Part shown: in pieces, positions 6,563-14,106 of the stretch
Layout: the number at the start of each line of letters is the position of its first letter
Position numbering within the stretch: the first letter of the stretch is position 1
Source: Sulfurospirillaceae bacterium
GTDB lineage: Bacteria; Campylobacterota; Campylobacteria; Campylobacterales; Sulfurospirillaceae
Direction: 5' to 3'
Length of the DNA stretch: 18,560 bases
Assembly: GCA_028705785.1 (NCBI GenBank)
Contig: JAQWCT010000018.1
Location: forward strand, 1-18,560
The notes under the pieces: model-generated
What the model was told of the DNA's origin: nothing
The model's input: only the letters and a program-made list of their open reading frames with translations
The model's database searches: none
Made by a program: the position numbers and the translations under genes

Positions 6563-8458
6563 CTAGTATCTCACTACGATGTCAAGCTCTATCGCTTTTT
6601 TGTTGGTGTAAACGCTCATCGCTTCTTTGAGTTCTCTTTGGGTTTTGCTCTCAAAGTTATAACCAAAAAGTACGATTTTTGAAGGGTTAAAATCCTTGTC
6701 GCTATCGAGTTTTGCGATAAACGCTTTAAGAGCTTCCATGTCAAAACCTTTGTGCATCAAATAGAGATTTTTACCGCCAAGATACGCGGCATAAGCAGAA
6801 AGTGAGACTCGTTGAAGCGGTGTGGTGAGGCTTTGCCCATCATAGACTTTCCATGTCACCAAAAGAGCTTCTAATGCTTCATCGTTCAAAAGTGTGCCAT
6901 CAAAAAGCGTTTGCTCTTTGCTAAGCTCTTCCATGTCGTCCAAATACCCCTCAAATAATGGCATCGTTTCAAATATCTTAAACCCTAAATCCATATTTTG
7001 ATGGAGTAAACTGGTCTCTTTTTTGATTTTTTCAGAAGCTTTTTCGATGCGTGCTTTGGTGATATCAAATATGGTGGTGTATCCTGCTTTGTGGGCTTCA
7101 CTTTTAGGGTCGGTAAGTTCAGGGAGCTGCACACAGATAAATTTTCTATTTCCATTATCTTGAGCGTTTAAGTCCATTACGGCGTGGGCGGTGGTTCCAC
7201 TTCCTGCGAAAAAGTCGAGGATAAGGTCATTTGATGTTGTTAATCCTGATAGAATAAGTGTTTTTAGTAATTTAAGGGGTTTTGGAAAATCAAAAACATC
7301 ATTATCAAATAACTCTTTAATCTCTTTAGCAGAATCTTGAGAAAAGCCATAGTTTTCTAAAATGGTAGCTAATGTAGAACCTTCTCGTACTTCATTTAAA
7401 TATCTTTTTAAAAAAGGAGTTCCTGTTCTTTCTCTAAAACTAATCCTTCCTTCAAGTATTAAGCTTTTAATTTTTTCTTCATTGTAAAGCCAACATTTAT
7501 TTTTTGGAGGTAAATATTTTTCTCCAGTTTGTGGATTAACTATTTCAAAAATGCAAGATTCTGTTATCCTGCCACCTTTTCCATTAGCACTCAAATCAGA
7601 AGCAACCCAAGCTCCTTTTTCATCATTGTTTGGATTGCTAAATCTTGAATTTAACTTTTCTCCTCTAGGTTGTAATGATAGAAAGATATTATAAATATTC
7701 TTAGCATATACCAGAATGTACTCATGATTTCGTCCAATAACTCTATCATTGGGGGGTGTTGCTCTGCGTTTCCAAATTAAACTTTCTACAAAATTCTCTT
7801 CCCCAAAAACCTCATCACACAAGAGTTTTAATTGTGCCTGTTCATTGTCATCAATGGAGATAAAGATAACGCCATCATCTTTCAAAAGCTCTCGTGCGAT
7901 GTAAAGGCGTGGGTACATAAAGGTGAGCCATGCACTGTGTGAATTTGCTTTACTTCTCGTAAATTCTAAGATGCGTTTAGCTTCATCTAGCTCAATGCCT
8001 GCTAGTCGCATCAACTGTTCGGGGGTAAATTTTCTATCGTCGTTATAGACAAATCCATCACCGCCTGTGTTGTACGGCGGGTCGATGTAAATCATCTTGA
8101 TGGATTCGCTATACGCATTTTTGAGGTGTTTGAGGACTTCGAGATTATCGCCTTTGATGAGGAGATTTTCACTGTTTTGGTTTGCCTCTTTTTGGTTATG
8201 TTTTTTGTCTTCCCTTAAAAGTGTAAAAGGTGTTTCATTGGCAAGAAGCCTTGCATACGACTTGCCAAGCCAGTTTAGGCTATAACTTTCTTTTGAGAGT
8301 TCTAACGCACTTTGACCTACAACTTCGCTCATCTTGTGCGGTATAAAAGCACCGTTTTTGTCAAAACAACTCGGAAAATGCTTTTTTAAAAGTTCGATTT
8401 GTCCACTGTTTGAAGTCGTCTTTGCGTTGTCGTAGAGATGCTCTTTTGGTATCATCAT
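6563..8458 (-). CDS. mod: Type III DNA adenine methyltransferase, Mod subunit
   Basis: This 631-residue protein is the methyltransferase and site-recognition subunit. The catalytic motif IDPPYNTGG (DPPY at 126-129) comes before the AdoMet-binding motif DFFAGSGTT (FAGSGTT at 417-423), which is the beta-class N6-adenine order typical of type III Mod. The stretch between them (about 225-400) is the target-recognition region. Its DNA (about 7230-7770) looks more AT-rich than the rest of the gene, as is common when recognition domains are exchanged. A C6 run codes for Pro-Pro at 235-236. The start could be the ATG at 8458 or the next ATG at 8455; an AGGG lies 4 or 7 nt upstream. There is no clear promoter, and no terminator separates it from arsB 51 bp upstream, so read-through from arsR-arsB is possible. 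The recognition sequence cannot be read from the protein. Confidence 0.93.
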   Translation of the reverse strand: MMIPKEHLYDNAKTTSNSGQIELLKKHFPSCFDKNGAFIPHKMSEVVGQSALELSKESYSLNWLGKSYARLLANETPFTLLREDKKHNQKEANQNSENLLIKGDNLEVLKHLKNAYSESIKMIYIDPPYNTGGDGFVYNDDRKFTPEQLMRLAGIELDEAKRILEFTRSKANSHSAWLTFMYPRLYIARELLKDDGVIFISIDDNEQAQLKLLCDEVFGEENFVESLIWKRRATPPNDRVIGRNHEYILVYAKNIYNIFLSLQPRGEKLNSRFSNPNNDEKGAWVASDLSANGKGGRITESCIFEIVNPQTGEKYLPPKNKCWLYNEEKIKSLILEGRISFRERTGTPFLKRYLNEVREGSTLATILENYGFSQDSAKEIKELFDNDVFDFPKPLKLLKTLILSGLTTSNDLILDFFAGSGTTAHAVMDLNAQDNGNRKFICVQLPELTDPKSEAHKAGYTTIFDITKARIEKASEKIKKETSLLHQNMDLGFKIFETMPLFEGYLDDMEELSKEQTLFDGTLLNDEALEALLVTWKVYDGQSLTTPLQRVSLSAYAAYLGGKNLYLMHKGFDMEALKAFIAKLDSDKDFNPSKIVLFGYNFESKTQRELKEAMSVYTNKKAIELDIVVRY

Positions 8459-8509
8459 TATGCCCTGTTTTGGTGTGTAAAAATTGGCTATATTTTATCT
8501 TTTTTATGT

Positions 8510-9760
8510 TTATAAACTCAGTAACACCAAAAACAATATCGGTGGCGTGATGATAAGCCCAAACTTTGAGTACTGCCAAAAACCTATTTTCACCCCTTTT
8601 TGCGCCAATACATGTAACCATAAAAGCGTTGCCAAAGAGCCAAATGGTGTCATTTTTGGGCCTAGATTACACCCGATGATGTTGGCGTACGCTAACGCGG
8701 AATTTGGGATATCATGCAGTGCGATGTCCATAATCATGACGGTGGGCATATTGTTCATGATAGCACTTAAAAAGGCAGCGATAAATCCTGTTCCTACAAT
8801 GGCGATGGTGTCACCTTTGGTATTTAAGTCTTTGAGGATGATGGTCAAATACTCGGTCAATCCTGCATTTTTAAGCCCGTACACCACGATGTAAAGCCCG
8901 ATGCTAAACCACACTACTTGCCACGGTGCAGCAACAATAATTTTTTTTGGGTTGATAACTCCAAACCCATTTGCGATAAGCAAAAAGAGAAGTGCCCCAC
9001 CAAGTGCAAAGATAGAGATAGGCAAATGGTAAAAATCACCCATAAAATAACTTCCCAAAAGAAGCGCTAGAAATAACCATGCGATATAAAAAAGTGGTTT
9101 GCTTTTGAGAACATCATCTGGATTTTTGAGCAAGGAGATGCTTACATGTAAAGGTATTTCTTTGCGTAAAAAGAGCCATAAAACAACGATAGAAATAAGT
9201 GTACTAGCAACATAAGGTATAAACATCACGCCAAGATATTTTGCAAAACCTATATGAAAATAGTTTGCTGTAACGATATTGGTGAGGTTTGAAAAAACAA
9301 ACGGCAAAGACGCAGAATCACTGATAAATCCACCCGCTAGTAAAAAGGCGATAATCGTTTTAGGCTCTAATTTTAAAATCCGCATTTTAGCAAGTAAGAT
9401 AGGCGTTAAGATCAGTGCAGCACCATCATTGGCAAAAAGAGCCGAGATAAAAGACCCTAAAAGCAAAGAGTAGACAAACATCAAATGCCCATTGCCATGA
9501 GAAAACTGCGCCATTTTAATAGCACACCACTCAAAAAAACCAATTTCATCAAGCACCATGGAGAGAATGATAATCCCGATAAACGCCAAGGTTGCATCCC
9601 AAACAATGCTGGTTACCACAAGCACATCCGCGAAACTCACAACATCTAAAAGCAAAGCAAAGATAGCGCCAATGATGGCAGTTGTGCCGATTTGCAAACC
9701 TTTGGGCTGCCAGATAACAAAGCTTAAGGTCAGAAGAAAAAGGGAGGTTGCTACAATCAC
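8510..9760 (-). CDS. arsB: Arsenite efflux permease ArsB
   Basis: This 416-residue membrane protein of the ArsB/NhaD superfamily has about eleven or twelve hydrophobic helices. It starts in ArsB style (VIWQPKGLQIG) and has the conserved segments FANDGAALILTPI, FVFSNLTNIV and IGCNLGPKMTPFGSLATLLWL. It exports arsenite or antimonite across the inner membrane. Its length is close to the family's usual 420-430 residues. The start is a GTG at 9758-9760 that overlaps the arsR stop by 4 bp (GTGA), so arsR and arsB are translationally coupled; no strong ribosome-binding site precedes it. Regulation is through the arsR promoter. A palindrome copy (9142-9151) and a one-mismatch copy (8608-8617) both encode Leu-His-Val. 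Confidence 0.88.
   Translation of the reverse strand: MIVATSLFLLTLSFVIWQPKGLQIGTTAIIGAIFALLLDVVSFADVLVVTSIVWDATLAFIGIIILSMVLDEIGFFEWCAIKMAQFSHGNGHLMFVYSLLLGSFISALFANDGAALILTPILLAKMRILKLEPKTIIAFLLAGGFISDSASLPFVFSNLTNIVTANYFHIGFAKYLGVMFIPYVASTLISIVVLWLFLRKEIPLHVSISLLKNPDDVLKSKPLFYIAWLFLALLLGSYFMGDFYHLPISIFALGGALLFLLIANGFGVINPKKIIVAAPWQVVWFSIGLYIVVYGLKNAGLTEYLTIILKDLNTKGDTIAIVGTGFIAAFLSAIMNNMPTVMIMDIALHDIPNSALAYANIIGCNLGPKMTPFGSLATLLWLHVLAQKGVKIGFWQYSKFGLIITPPILFLVLLSL
8608..8617. repeat. Near-copy of the palindrome (ATACATGTAA, in arsB)
   Basis: One mismatch from the consensus. It is read as Leu-His-Val in LWLHVLAQKG. Confidence 0.55.
9142..9151. repeat. TTACATGTAA palindrome, copy 7 (in arsB)
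   Basis: Perfect copy, read as Leu-His-Val in IPLHVSISL. Confidence 0.95.
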
Positions 9761-10071
9761 GAAATATCTTTACATGTAAGGCTTTTGGAGGGCAATTCAA
9801 TGCCAAGATAGCCAATCTCTTCTAAACAAGCGAGCCTAAATCTATCCAAAGGAGAGCGAATAGAGTAGTATGCCCATTTGCCTCGTCTATCGACTTTGAG
9901 AAAACCTGCATCTTTGAGGATTTTAAGATGGCGAGAGATGCGTGATTGAATCATATTAAAAGCGTTTTCAATTTCACATACACACACTTCGCCATTTTTT
10001 TGAATAAATTCTAAAATCTGAACCCTTGTTTCATCATTCAGCGCACCAATAGATTGTAAAAAAATATTCAT
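9757..10071 (-). CDS. arsR: ArsR/SmtB-family arsenic-responsive repressor
   Basis: This 104-residue winged-helix repressor has the recognition helix region QSRISRHLKILKDAGFL (42-58) and the wing DRRGKWAYYSI. The metalloid site is the Cys pair of VCVCEIEN (Cys30, Cys32). The third Cys of the E. coli CVCDLC site is absent (Asn at that place), so binding may use two thiols or recruit Cys82 or Cys100. Arsenite binding should release the operator. The start has a TAGGAA ribosome-binding site. Its own promoter carries a dyad at 10121-10142 that is nearly repeated before arsC, so it probably controls both operons. The palindrome at 9770-9779 lies in the last codons and creates Thr99-Cys100. Confidence 0.92.
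   Translation of the reverse strand: MNIFLQSIGALNDETRVQILEFIQKNGEVCVCEIENAFNMIQSRISRHLKILKDAGFLKVDRRGKWAYYSIRSPLDRFRLACLEEIGYLGIELPSKSLTCKDIS
9770..9779. repeat. TTACATGTAA palindrome, copy 8 (3' end of arsR)
   Basis: Perfect copy, read in the second frame as Thr-Cys in SLTCKDIS at the ArsR C-terminus. It ends 10 bp before the arsB GTG start. Confidence 0.95.
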
Positions 10072-10099
10072 TTGCTATTCCTACTCAATTATTTGAATA

Positions 10100-10142
10100 A
10101 GTTTAGCATAATAGTTATTTCATATCAAGATATATTGATGTA
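10100..10142 (-). promoter_or_regulatory. arsR-arsB promoter with ArsR-type operator
   Basis: On the minus strand a -10 box TAAACT (10100-10105, in TATGCTAAACTT) lies 15 bp downstream of a dyad at 10121-10142 with perfect inner arms ATCAA and TTGAT around GATATA. The dyad differs from the arsC one at only a few positions, and spacing to the -10 is identical. Autoregulation by ArsR is the expected role. Confidence 0.7.
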
Positions 10143-10158
10143 TTTTATTGCTCTCTTA

Positions 10159-11169
10159 CTATTGACCAAAAAGTGTATTGTACTTTTTATCTTCCATCAC
10201 GCGTCCTGCACCTAAAATGATGTTTTGAAGTGGATTTTCGACAGGTTTGATGGTGATTTCAAGTTTTTGACTGATGTAGCAATCCAAGCCCCGAAGCATC
10301 GAAGCGCCTCCTGTAAGCAAGATACCATTATCGTAGATATCTAACGCAAAAGAGGGGGGAAGGGACGAGAGCATACTGTGGACTAAACCCACCATTCTAT
10401 CCACAATAGGCAAGATTGCTTTACGAACATCTACTGAAGAGATATCAAAAATTTCAGGCATTCGTGTTAGAAGATTTTTACCACTGACTTTAACGATTTT
10501 TTCGTCCATGTTGAAAACATTTCCCAACTCTTTTTTAAGTATCTCTGCATTATTTAAAGAGAGTAAAATTCTTTTATGATTTTTAAAATACTCAACAATG
10601 GCTTCATCCATATCATTTCCTGCAACCCTTAGTGATTTTGATATCACAATACCGTTACACGAAAGTAAAGTTATCTCGCTTACCCCAGCCCCAATATCTA
10701 AAACCAAAACACCTTTGGGATAAGAGATATCTAGCATCGAACCAATGGCGGCAGAAAAAGGGTCTTTAAGAAGAAGAACACTTCTTGCCCCTCCCTCTTT
10801 GCCTGCTTCTATAACAGCATTTCGCTCCATTGAATTTAAATCGGAGGGTACACTCACGATAATATCTGGCTTTAAAAATGCCCCTTTTGATATTTGCAGG
10901 ATAAGATTTTTAATATAGGCTTTAGCAACAATAATATTGGAAATTGCCCCTTTTGATAAAGGACTTAAAACCTCGATATTTTTAGGATTTTTGCCTAAAA
11001 GTTTTTTAGACAAAAGCCCCAAGCCAAAAAATTTACTGCCTTTGCTATCAAAAGAAATGGAAGTAGGTTCATCAAAAATAATTCCCTTAGAAGGCTGATA
11101 AACTAATGTGTTATTGGTGCCTAAATCTATAGCAAAATATCTATGTGGTGCTTTAACAAATGAAAACAT
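10159..11169 (-). CDS. Divergent MreB-like actin
   Basis: This protein belongs to the MreB branch of bacterial actins. I chose the ATG at 11169, which overlaps the TerC stop (TGATG), rather than the TTG one codon upstream; that gives 336 residues. Numbering from the TTG, phosphate-1 is AIDLGTNNTLVY (14-25), phosphate-2 is LDIGAGVSE (158-166), and the adenosine motif is LLTGGASML (285-293). Several MreB hallmarks are altered. GGGTTE, which holds a catalytic Thr in canonical MreB, reads GAGVSE. The EEP before AAIG is KDP (136-138). The GE-TAE segment after DEMDEAI is lost. It is not next to mreC or mreD. It may be a second, non-canonical filament protein, possibly weak in ATP hydrolysis; its role is unknown. 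It is coupled to a TerC-family gene. Confidence 0.85.
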   Translation of the reverse strand: MFSFVKAPHRYFAIDLGTNNTLVYQPSKGIIFDEPTSISFDSKGSKFFGLGLLSKKLLGKNPKNIEVLSPLSKGAISNIIVAKAYIKNLILQISKGAFLKPDIIVSVPSDLNSMERNAVIEAGKEGGARSVLLLKDPFSAAIGSMLDISYPKGVLVLDIGAGVSEITLLSCNGIVISKSLRVAGNDMDEAIVEYFKNHKRILLSLNNAEILKKELGNVFNMDEKIVKVSGKNLLTRMPEIFDISSVDVRKAILPIVDRMVGLVHSMLSSLPPSFALDIYDNGILLTGGASMLRGLDCYISQKLEITIKPVENPLQNIILGAGRVMEDKKYNTLFGQ

Positions 11170-11909
11170 CAAACCTCTTTTCTCACTCTTTTAGCTCTCT
11201 TTTTTCGCGTATAGATGTTGACAGATTCGACTGCCAACGAAAATGCCATCGCAAAATAGACATAAGCTTTAGAGATATGAAATCCTAAGCCCTCTGCAAT
11301 CAAAGTAACCCCAACCAATATTAAAAAGGACAATGCCAAAATCTTAATCGTAGGGTTGGCTTCAATAAAGTTAGAGATACTCTTAGAAGCAAACATCATC
11401 ACGCCAACCGCAATCATCACCGCTAAAATCATAATGATGATATTATCCACCATACCTACGGCCGTAATGACTGAATCAAGTGAAAATACAATATCAAGGA
11501 TAGCAATTTGAATCAAAATACTAAAAAATCCCTTTTTACTACCACTTTTGAGCTCTTTCTCCTCTTCTCCATCATTTTCAATATCATTGTGAATCTCAGT
11601 CGTTGATTTTGCCAACAAGAAGAGTCCACCCAGCAATAATATAAGATCACGCCCCGAAATATCTTGTGAGAAAATAGTAAACAAGGGAGTGGTGAGCTTC
11701 ATAATCCAAAACAGTGAAAGTAACAGCATAATACGCGTTATCATCGCAAGGCCTAGTCCAAAAATTCTACCTTTATCTCTTTGATGTGCAGGAAGCCTAC
11801 CCACCAAAATAGCGATAAAGATGATATTGTCAATACCCAAGACAATCTCAAGTGCACTCAATGTGGCAAGAGCGATCAACGCTTCTATTGTAAATAATGA
11901 TTCAAACAT
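11169..11909 (-). CDS. TerC-family integral membrane protein
   Basis: This 246-residue protein has about seven membrane helices and the paired acidic signatures of the TerC family: EIVLGIDNIIFI (Glu21, Asp27) near the N-terminus and ILDIVFSLDSVITA (Asp138, Asp144) after a charged loop (about 106-126). TerC relatives are linked to metal (Mn) export and tellurite resistance; the substrate here is not readable. I prefer the ATG at 11909, which has a GAGGAT ribosome-binding site 7 nt upstream, over the in-frame TTG at 11924, which lies before that site. A TAAAAT box at 11934-11939 is a possible -10. The stop overlaps the start of the MreB-like gene, so the two form an operon. Confidence 0.88.
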   Translation of the reverse strand: MFESLFTIEALIALATLSALEIVLGIDNIIFIAILVGRLPAHQRDKGRIFGLGLAMITRIMLLLSLFWIMKLTTPLFTIFSQDISGRDLILLLGGLFLLAKSTTEIHNDIENDGEEEKELKSGSKKGFFSILIQIAILDIVFSLDSVITAVGMVDNIIIMILAVMIAVGVMMFASKSISNFIEANPTIKILALSFLILVGVTLIAEGLGFHISKAYVYFAMAFSLAVESVNIYTRKKRAKRVRKEV

Positions 11910-11966
11910 CCATAAAATCCTCAATTTTCTGTTATTTTACCAAATTTTAGTTAACATCAAAATTTT

Positions 11967-11996
11967 TTGGCGCTTTAAGTTTGGTGAAGTTATAAT
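11967..11996 (+). promoter_or_regulatory. Probable mqnA promoter
   Basis: A consensus -10 TATAAT (11991-11996) lies 18 bp after TTGGCG (11967-11972) and 27 bp before the mqnA start, in the divergent gap with the TerC gene. Confidence 0.55.
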
Positions 11997-12022
11997 TGAC
12001 CACCTTATTTTTAGGAGCGTTG

Positions 12023-12682
12023 ATGGTATTTGGCAAGATAGATTATATCAATCTGCTTCCTTTTCATCTTTTTCTCAAAAAGTCCTCTTTGCAAAATGCT
12101 TTTAAACAAGCATGTGAATGCCAAAAATCCGTCCCCTCTTCTATCAACAAAAAGTTTAAAAAACGAAGTGTAGATGCGGCAGTTATTTCGAGTATTGAAA
12201 GTCAAAAAAAATCTATTAAAACCCTTCCTTTAGGCATTGTTGCACAAAAAAATGTTCGTAGTGTTATCGTCAAAAAAGGAGTTTGTAAAAAAGACCCTGC
12301 TTCTGCAACTTCCAATGTTCTCTCCAAAATACTCAATATTGATGGTGAAGTTTTTATAGGGGATAGAGCGTTGAAGCTTTACTTGCAAGACCCAACTTCT
12401 TATGTTGATTTGGCACAAGTTTGGAACAATCGTTTTCATCTTCCCTTTGTATTTGCAAGGTTGTGTGTCAACAAAAATTATGCGTTTTATCAAAAACTTG
12501 CCAAACGATTTTTGCGAGAACCTAAAAAAATTCCACAATACATTCTAAAAGACTATTCCCAAAAAAGAGATATTGCCAAACAGGACATTAAAGACTATCT
12601 CACCTTAATTAGTTACAAAATAGATAAAAAGGAGCAAAGAGGGCTCAAACTTTTTTTAAAAAAAGCACGACAATTGCGATAA
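12023..12682 (+). CDS. mqnA: Chorismate dehydratase MqnA (futalosine menaquinone pathway)
   Basis: This 219-residue cytoplasmic enzyme opens with FGKIDYINLLPFHLFLKK, the N-terminal signature of Campylobacterota MqnA. Further on is the family segment DLAQVWNNRFHLPFVFA. MqnA converts chorismate to 3-enolpyruvylbenzoate, the first step of menaquinone synthesis through futalosine. The start is ATG 12023, with AGGAG 5 nt upstream; an in-frame TTG at 11996 lies too close to the -10 box to be used. It is shorter than the roughly 280-residue enzymes of other phyla, which I believe is normal in this group. gdhA follows 25 bp later, probably on the same transcript. In C. jejuni I recall mqnA (Cj1285c) directly beside upp; here it is inverted and separated from upp by gdhA. 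Confidence 0.8.
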   Translation: MVFGKIDYINLLPFHLFLKKSSLQNAFKQACECQKSVPSSINKKFKKRSVDAAVISSIESQKKSIKTLPLGIVAQKNVRSVIVKKGVCKKDPASATSNVLSKILNIDGEVFIGDRALKLYLQDPTSYVDLAQVWNNRFHLPFVFARLCVNKNYAFYQKLAKRFLREPKKIPQYILKDYSQKRDIAKQDIKDYLTLISYKIDKKEQRGLKLFLKKARQLR

Positions 12683-12707
12683 AAATCAATTTTTCAAGGG
12701 GATACTT

Positions 12708-14069
12708 ATGTCAGTTCGAAGCTACATCGATAAAGTGTTACAATCTACCATCCAAAGCACTCCTGGGCAAACAGAATTTTACCAAGCCGTTGAAGAAGTT
12801 TTAACTTCTTTAGAACCCCTTTTACAAGCTGAACCTAAATATGACAACTACAATATCCTAGAGCGCATCGTCATTCCTGAACGCCAAATCCTTTTTCGCG
12901 TTGTCTGGATGGATGATCAAGGCAAAATCCAAACCAACATAGGCTATCGCGTACAGTTTAACTCAGCCATTGGACCCTACAAAGGCGGGCTTCGTTTTCA
13001 CCCTAGCGTTAACCTTGGTATCATCAAATTTTTAGGATTTGAACAAATTTTCAAAAATTCATTGACTGGTCTTGCCATTGGTGGCGGAAAAGGTGGCAGT
13101 AACTTTGACCCTAAAGGCAAAAGTGAAGGTGAAATCATACGATTTTGTCAATCCTTCATGATTGAACTCTCCAAACATATCGGTGAAACCAGAGATATCC
13201 CAGCAGGAGACATCGGTGTAGGAGGACGCGAAATCGGTTTTATGTTTGGAGAATATAAAAGATTGATAGGGCGATTTGAAGGTGTGCTTACGGGCAAAGG
13301 GTTGAACTGGGGAGGTTCACTTGTGCGCACGGAAGCGACTGGTTTTGGCTCGGTGTACTTTGCTGAAAATATCCTCAATAAAAGAGGAGATAGCCTCAAA
13401 GGTAAAATTTGCACGGTTTCAGGCTCGGGTAATGTCGCCCTTTACACCATCCAGAAACTCTATGACATGGGTGCAATTCCTGTTACATGTAGTGATTCTA
13501 AGGGCATGATTTACGATAAAAATGGCATCGATTTTAATTCACTCAAAACCATCAAAGAGATAGGTCGAAAAGACCTCAGTGAATATATCAAAGTTCATCC
13601 AAAAGCCATTTATACACCCATTCATCAGTATCCTGAAGGTACGAATGCTGTATGGAGTATCCCTTGTTTTGCAGCTTTTCCCAGTGCAACGCAAAATGAA
13701 CTCAATCTTACGGACATCCAAATACTGTATAAAAATGGTTGTAAACTTGTCAATGAGGGCGCTAATATGCCAAGTACGCCTGAGGCAATTGATTTTATGA
13801 TAGCCAATAAAATGTTCTATGGCCCTGCCAAAGCAGCTAATGCTGGAGGTGTTGCGACCAGTCAGTTGGAGATGAGCCAAAATGCTAGTATGCAAAAATG
13901 GTCATTTGCAGAAGTAGATGACAAGCTTCGAGGCATTATGAAAAATATCTTTGAACTCTCCTATAAAACATCCAAAGAGTTTGGAGATGAGGGCAACTTG
14001 ATGTTGGGTGCAAATATCGCGGGATTTAGAAAAGTAGCCGATTCGATGATCGACCAAGGAGCGGTATAA
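12708..14069 (+). CDS. gdhA: NADP-type glutamate dehydrogenase
   Basis: This 453-residue hexameric-type enzyme catalyses 2-oxoglutarate + ammonium + NADPH to glutamate, or the reverse. It shows the substrate-site segments GPYKGGLRFHPSVN (89-102) and GGGKGGSNFDPKGKSEGE (125-142, Lys128 region), PAGDIGVGGREIGFM, the dinucleotide fold TVSGSGNVA (234-242) and NEGANMPST plus GKAANAGGVATS-like AKAANAGGVATS. The start has AAGGGG 7 nt upstream. One oddity: the segment that usually reads DIALPCATQNE is FAAFPSATQNE here, with Phe319 in place of a commonly conserved Asp. A near-copy of the palindrome (13483-13492) falls in the nucleotide-binding domain. It ends at a convergent junction with upp. Confidence 0.95.
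   Translation: MSVRSYIDKVLQSTIQSTPGQTEFYQAVEEVLTSLEPLLQAEPKYDNYNILERIVIPERQILFRVVWMDDQGKIQTNIGYRVQFNSAIGPYKGGLRFHPSVNLGIIKFLGFEQIFKNSLTGLAIGGGKGGSNFDPKGKSEGEIIRFCQSFMIELSKHIGETRDIPAGDIGVGGREIGFMFGEYKRLIGRFEGVLTGKGLNWGGSLVRTEATGFGSVYFAENILNKRGDSLKGKICTVSGSGNVALYTIQKLYDMGAIPVTCSDSKGMIYDKNGIDFNSLKTIKEIGRKDLSEYIKVHPKAIYTPIHQYPEGTNAVWSIPCFAAFPSATQNELNLTDIQILYKNGCKLVNEGANMPSTPEAIDFMIANKMFYGPAKAANAGGVATSQLEMSQNASMQKWSFAEVDDKLRGIMKNIFELSYKTSKEFGDEGNLMLGANIAGFRKVADSMIDQGAV
13483..13492. repeat. Near-copy of the palindrome (TTACATGTAG, in gdhA)
   Basis: One mismatch from the consensus. It is read as Thr-Cys in IPVTCSDSKG. Confidence 0.55.
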
Positions 14070-14073
14070 ATCT

Positions 14074-14083
14074 TTACATGTAA
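14074..14083. repeat. TTACATGTAA palindrome, copy 9 (intergenic, convergent junction)
   Basis: Perfect copy 4 nt after the gdhA stop codon and directly joined to the hairpin at 14083-14102. Confidence 0.95.
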
Positions 14084-14102
14084 AGGAGGATTTCTCCTCC
14101 TT
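14083..14102. terminator. Bidirectional hairpin between gdhA and upp
   Basis: The arms AAGGAGGA (14083-14090) and TCCTCCTT (14095-14102) form an 8-bp stem with a TTTC loop, followed on the plus strand by ATATTT. It lies in the 37-bp gap between the two convergent stop codons. Confidence 0.8.
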
Positions 14103-14106
14103 ATAT

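Noticed and set aside
7751..7756. G6/C6 run in mod as a phase-variation tract
   Set aside because: Six bases is shorter than the tracts that usually switch in Campylobacterota, the frame is intact, and the run simply codes for Pro-Pro.
3590..8509. Attachment sites, insertion sequence ends or an integrase bounding the restriction-modification block
   Set aside because: I found no transposase or integrase gene and no convincing direct or inverted repeat pair at the two edges.
8459..8509. Terminator or strong promoter between arsB and mod
   Set aside because: No hairpin is visible, and the AT-rich boxes (such as TAAAAT on the minus strand) lack a partner -35 or good spacing.
11910..11924. Upstream TTG start for the TerC gene
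   Set aside because: The good GAGGAT ribosome-binding site lies downstream of that TTG and is correctly spaced for the ATG at 11909.
11996..12022. Longer mqnA reading frame starting at TTG 11996
   Set aside because: It would start inside the TATAAT box; AGGAG at 12013-12017 fits ATG 12023, and homology begins there.
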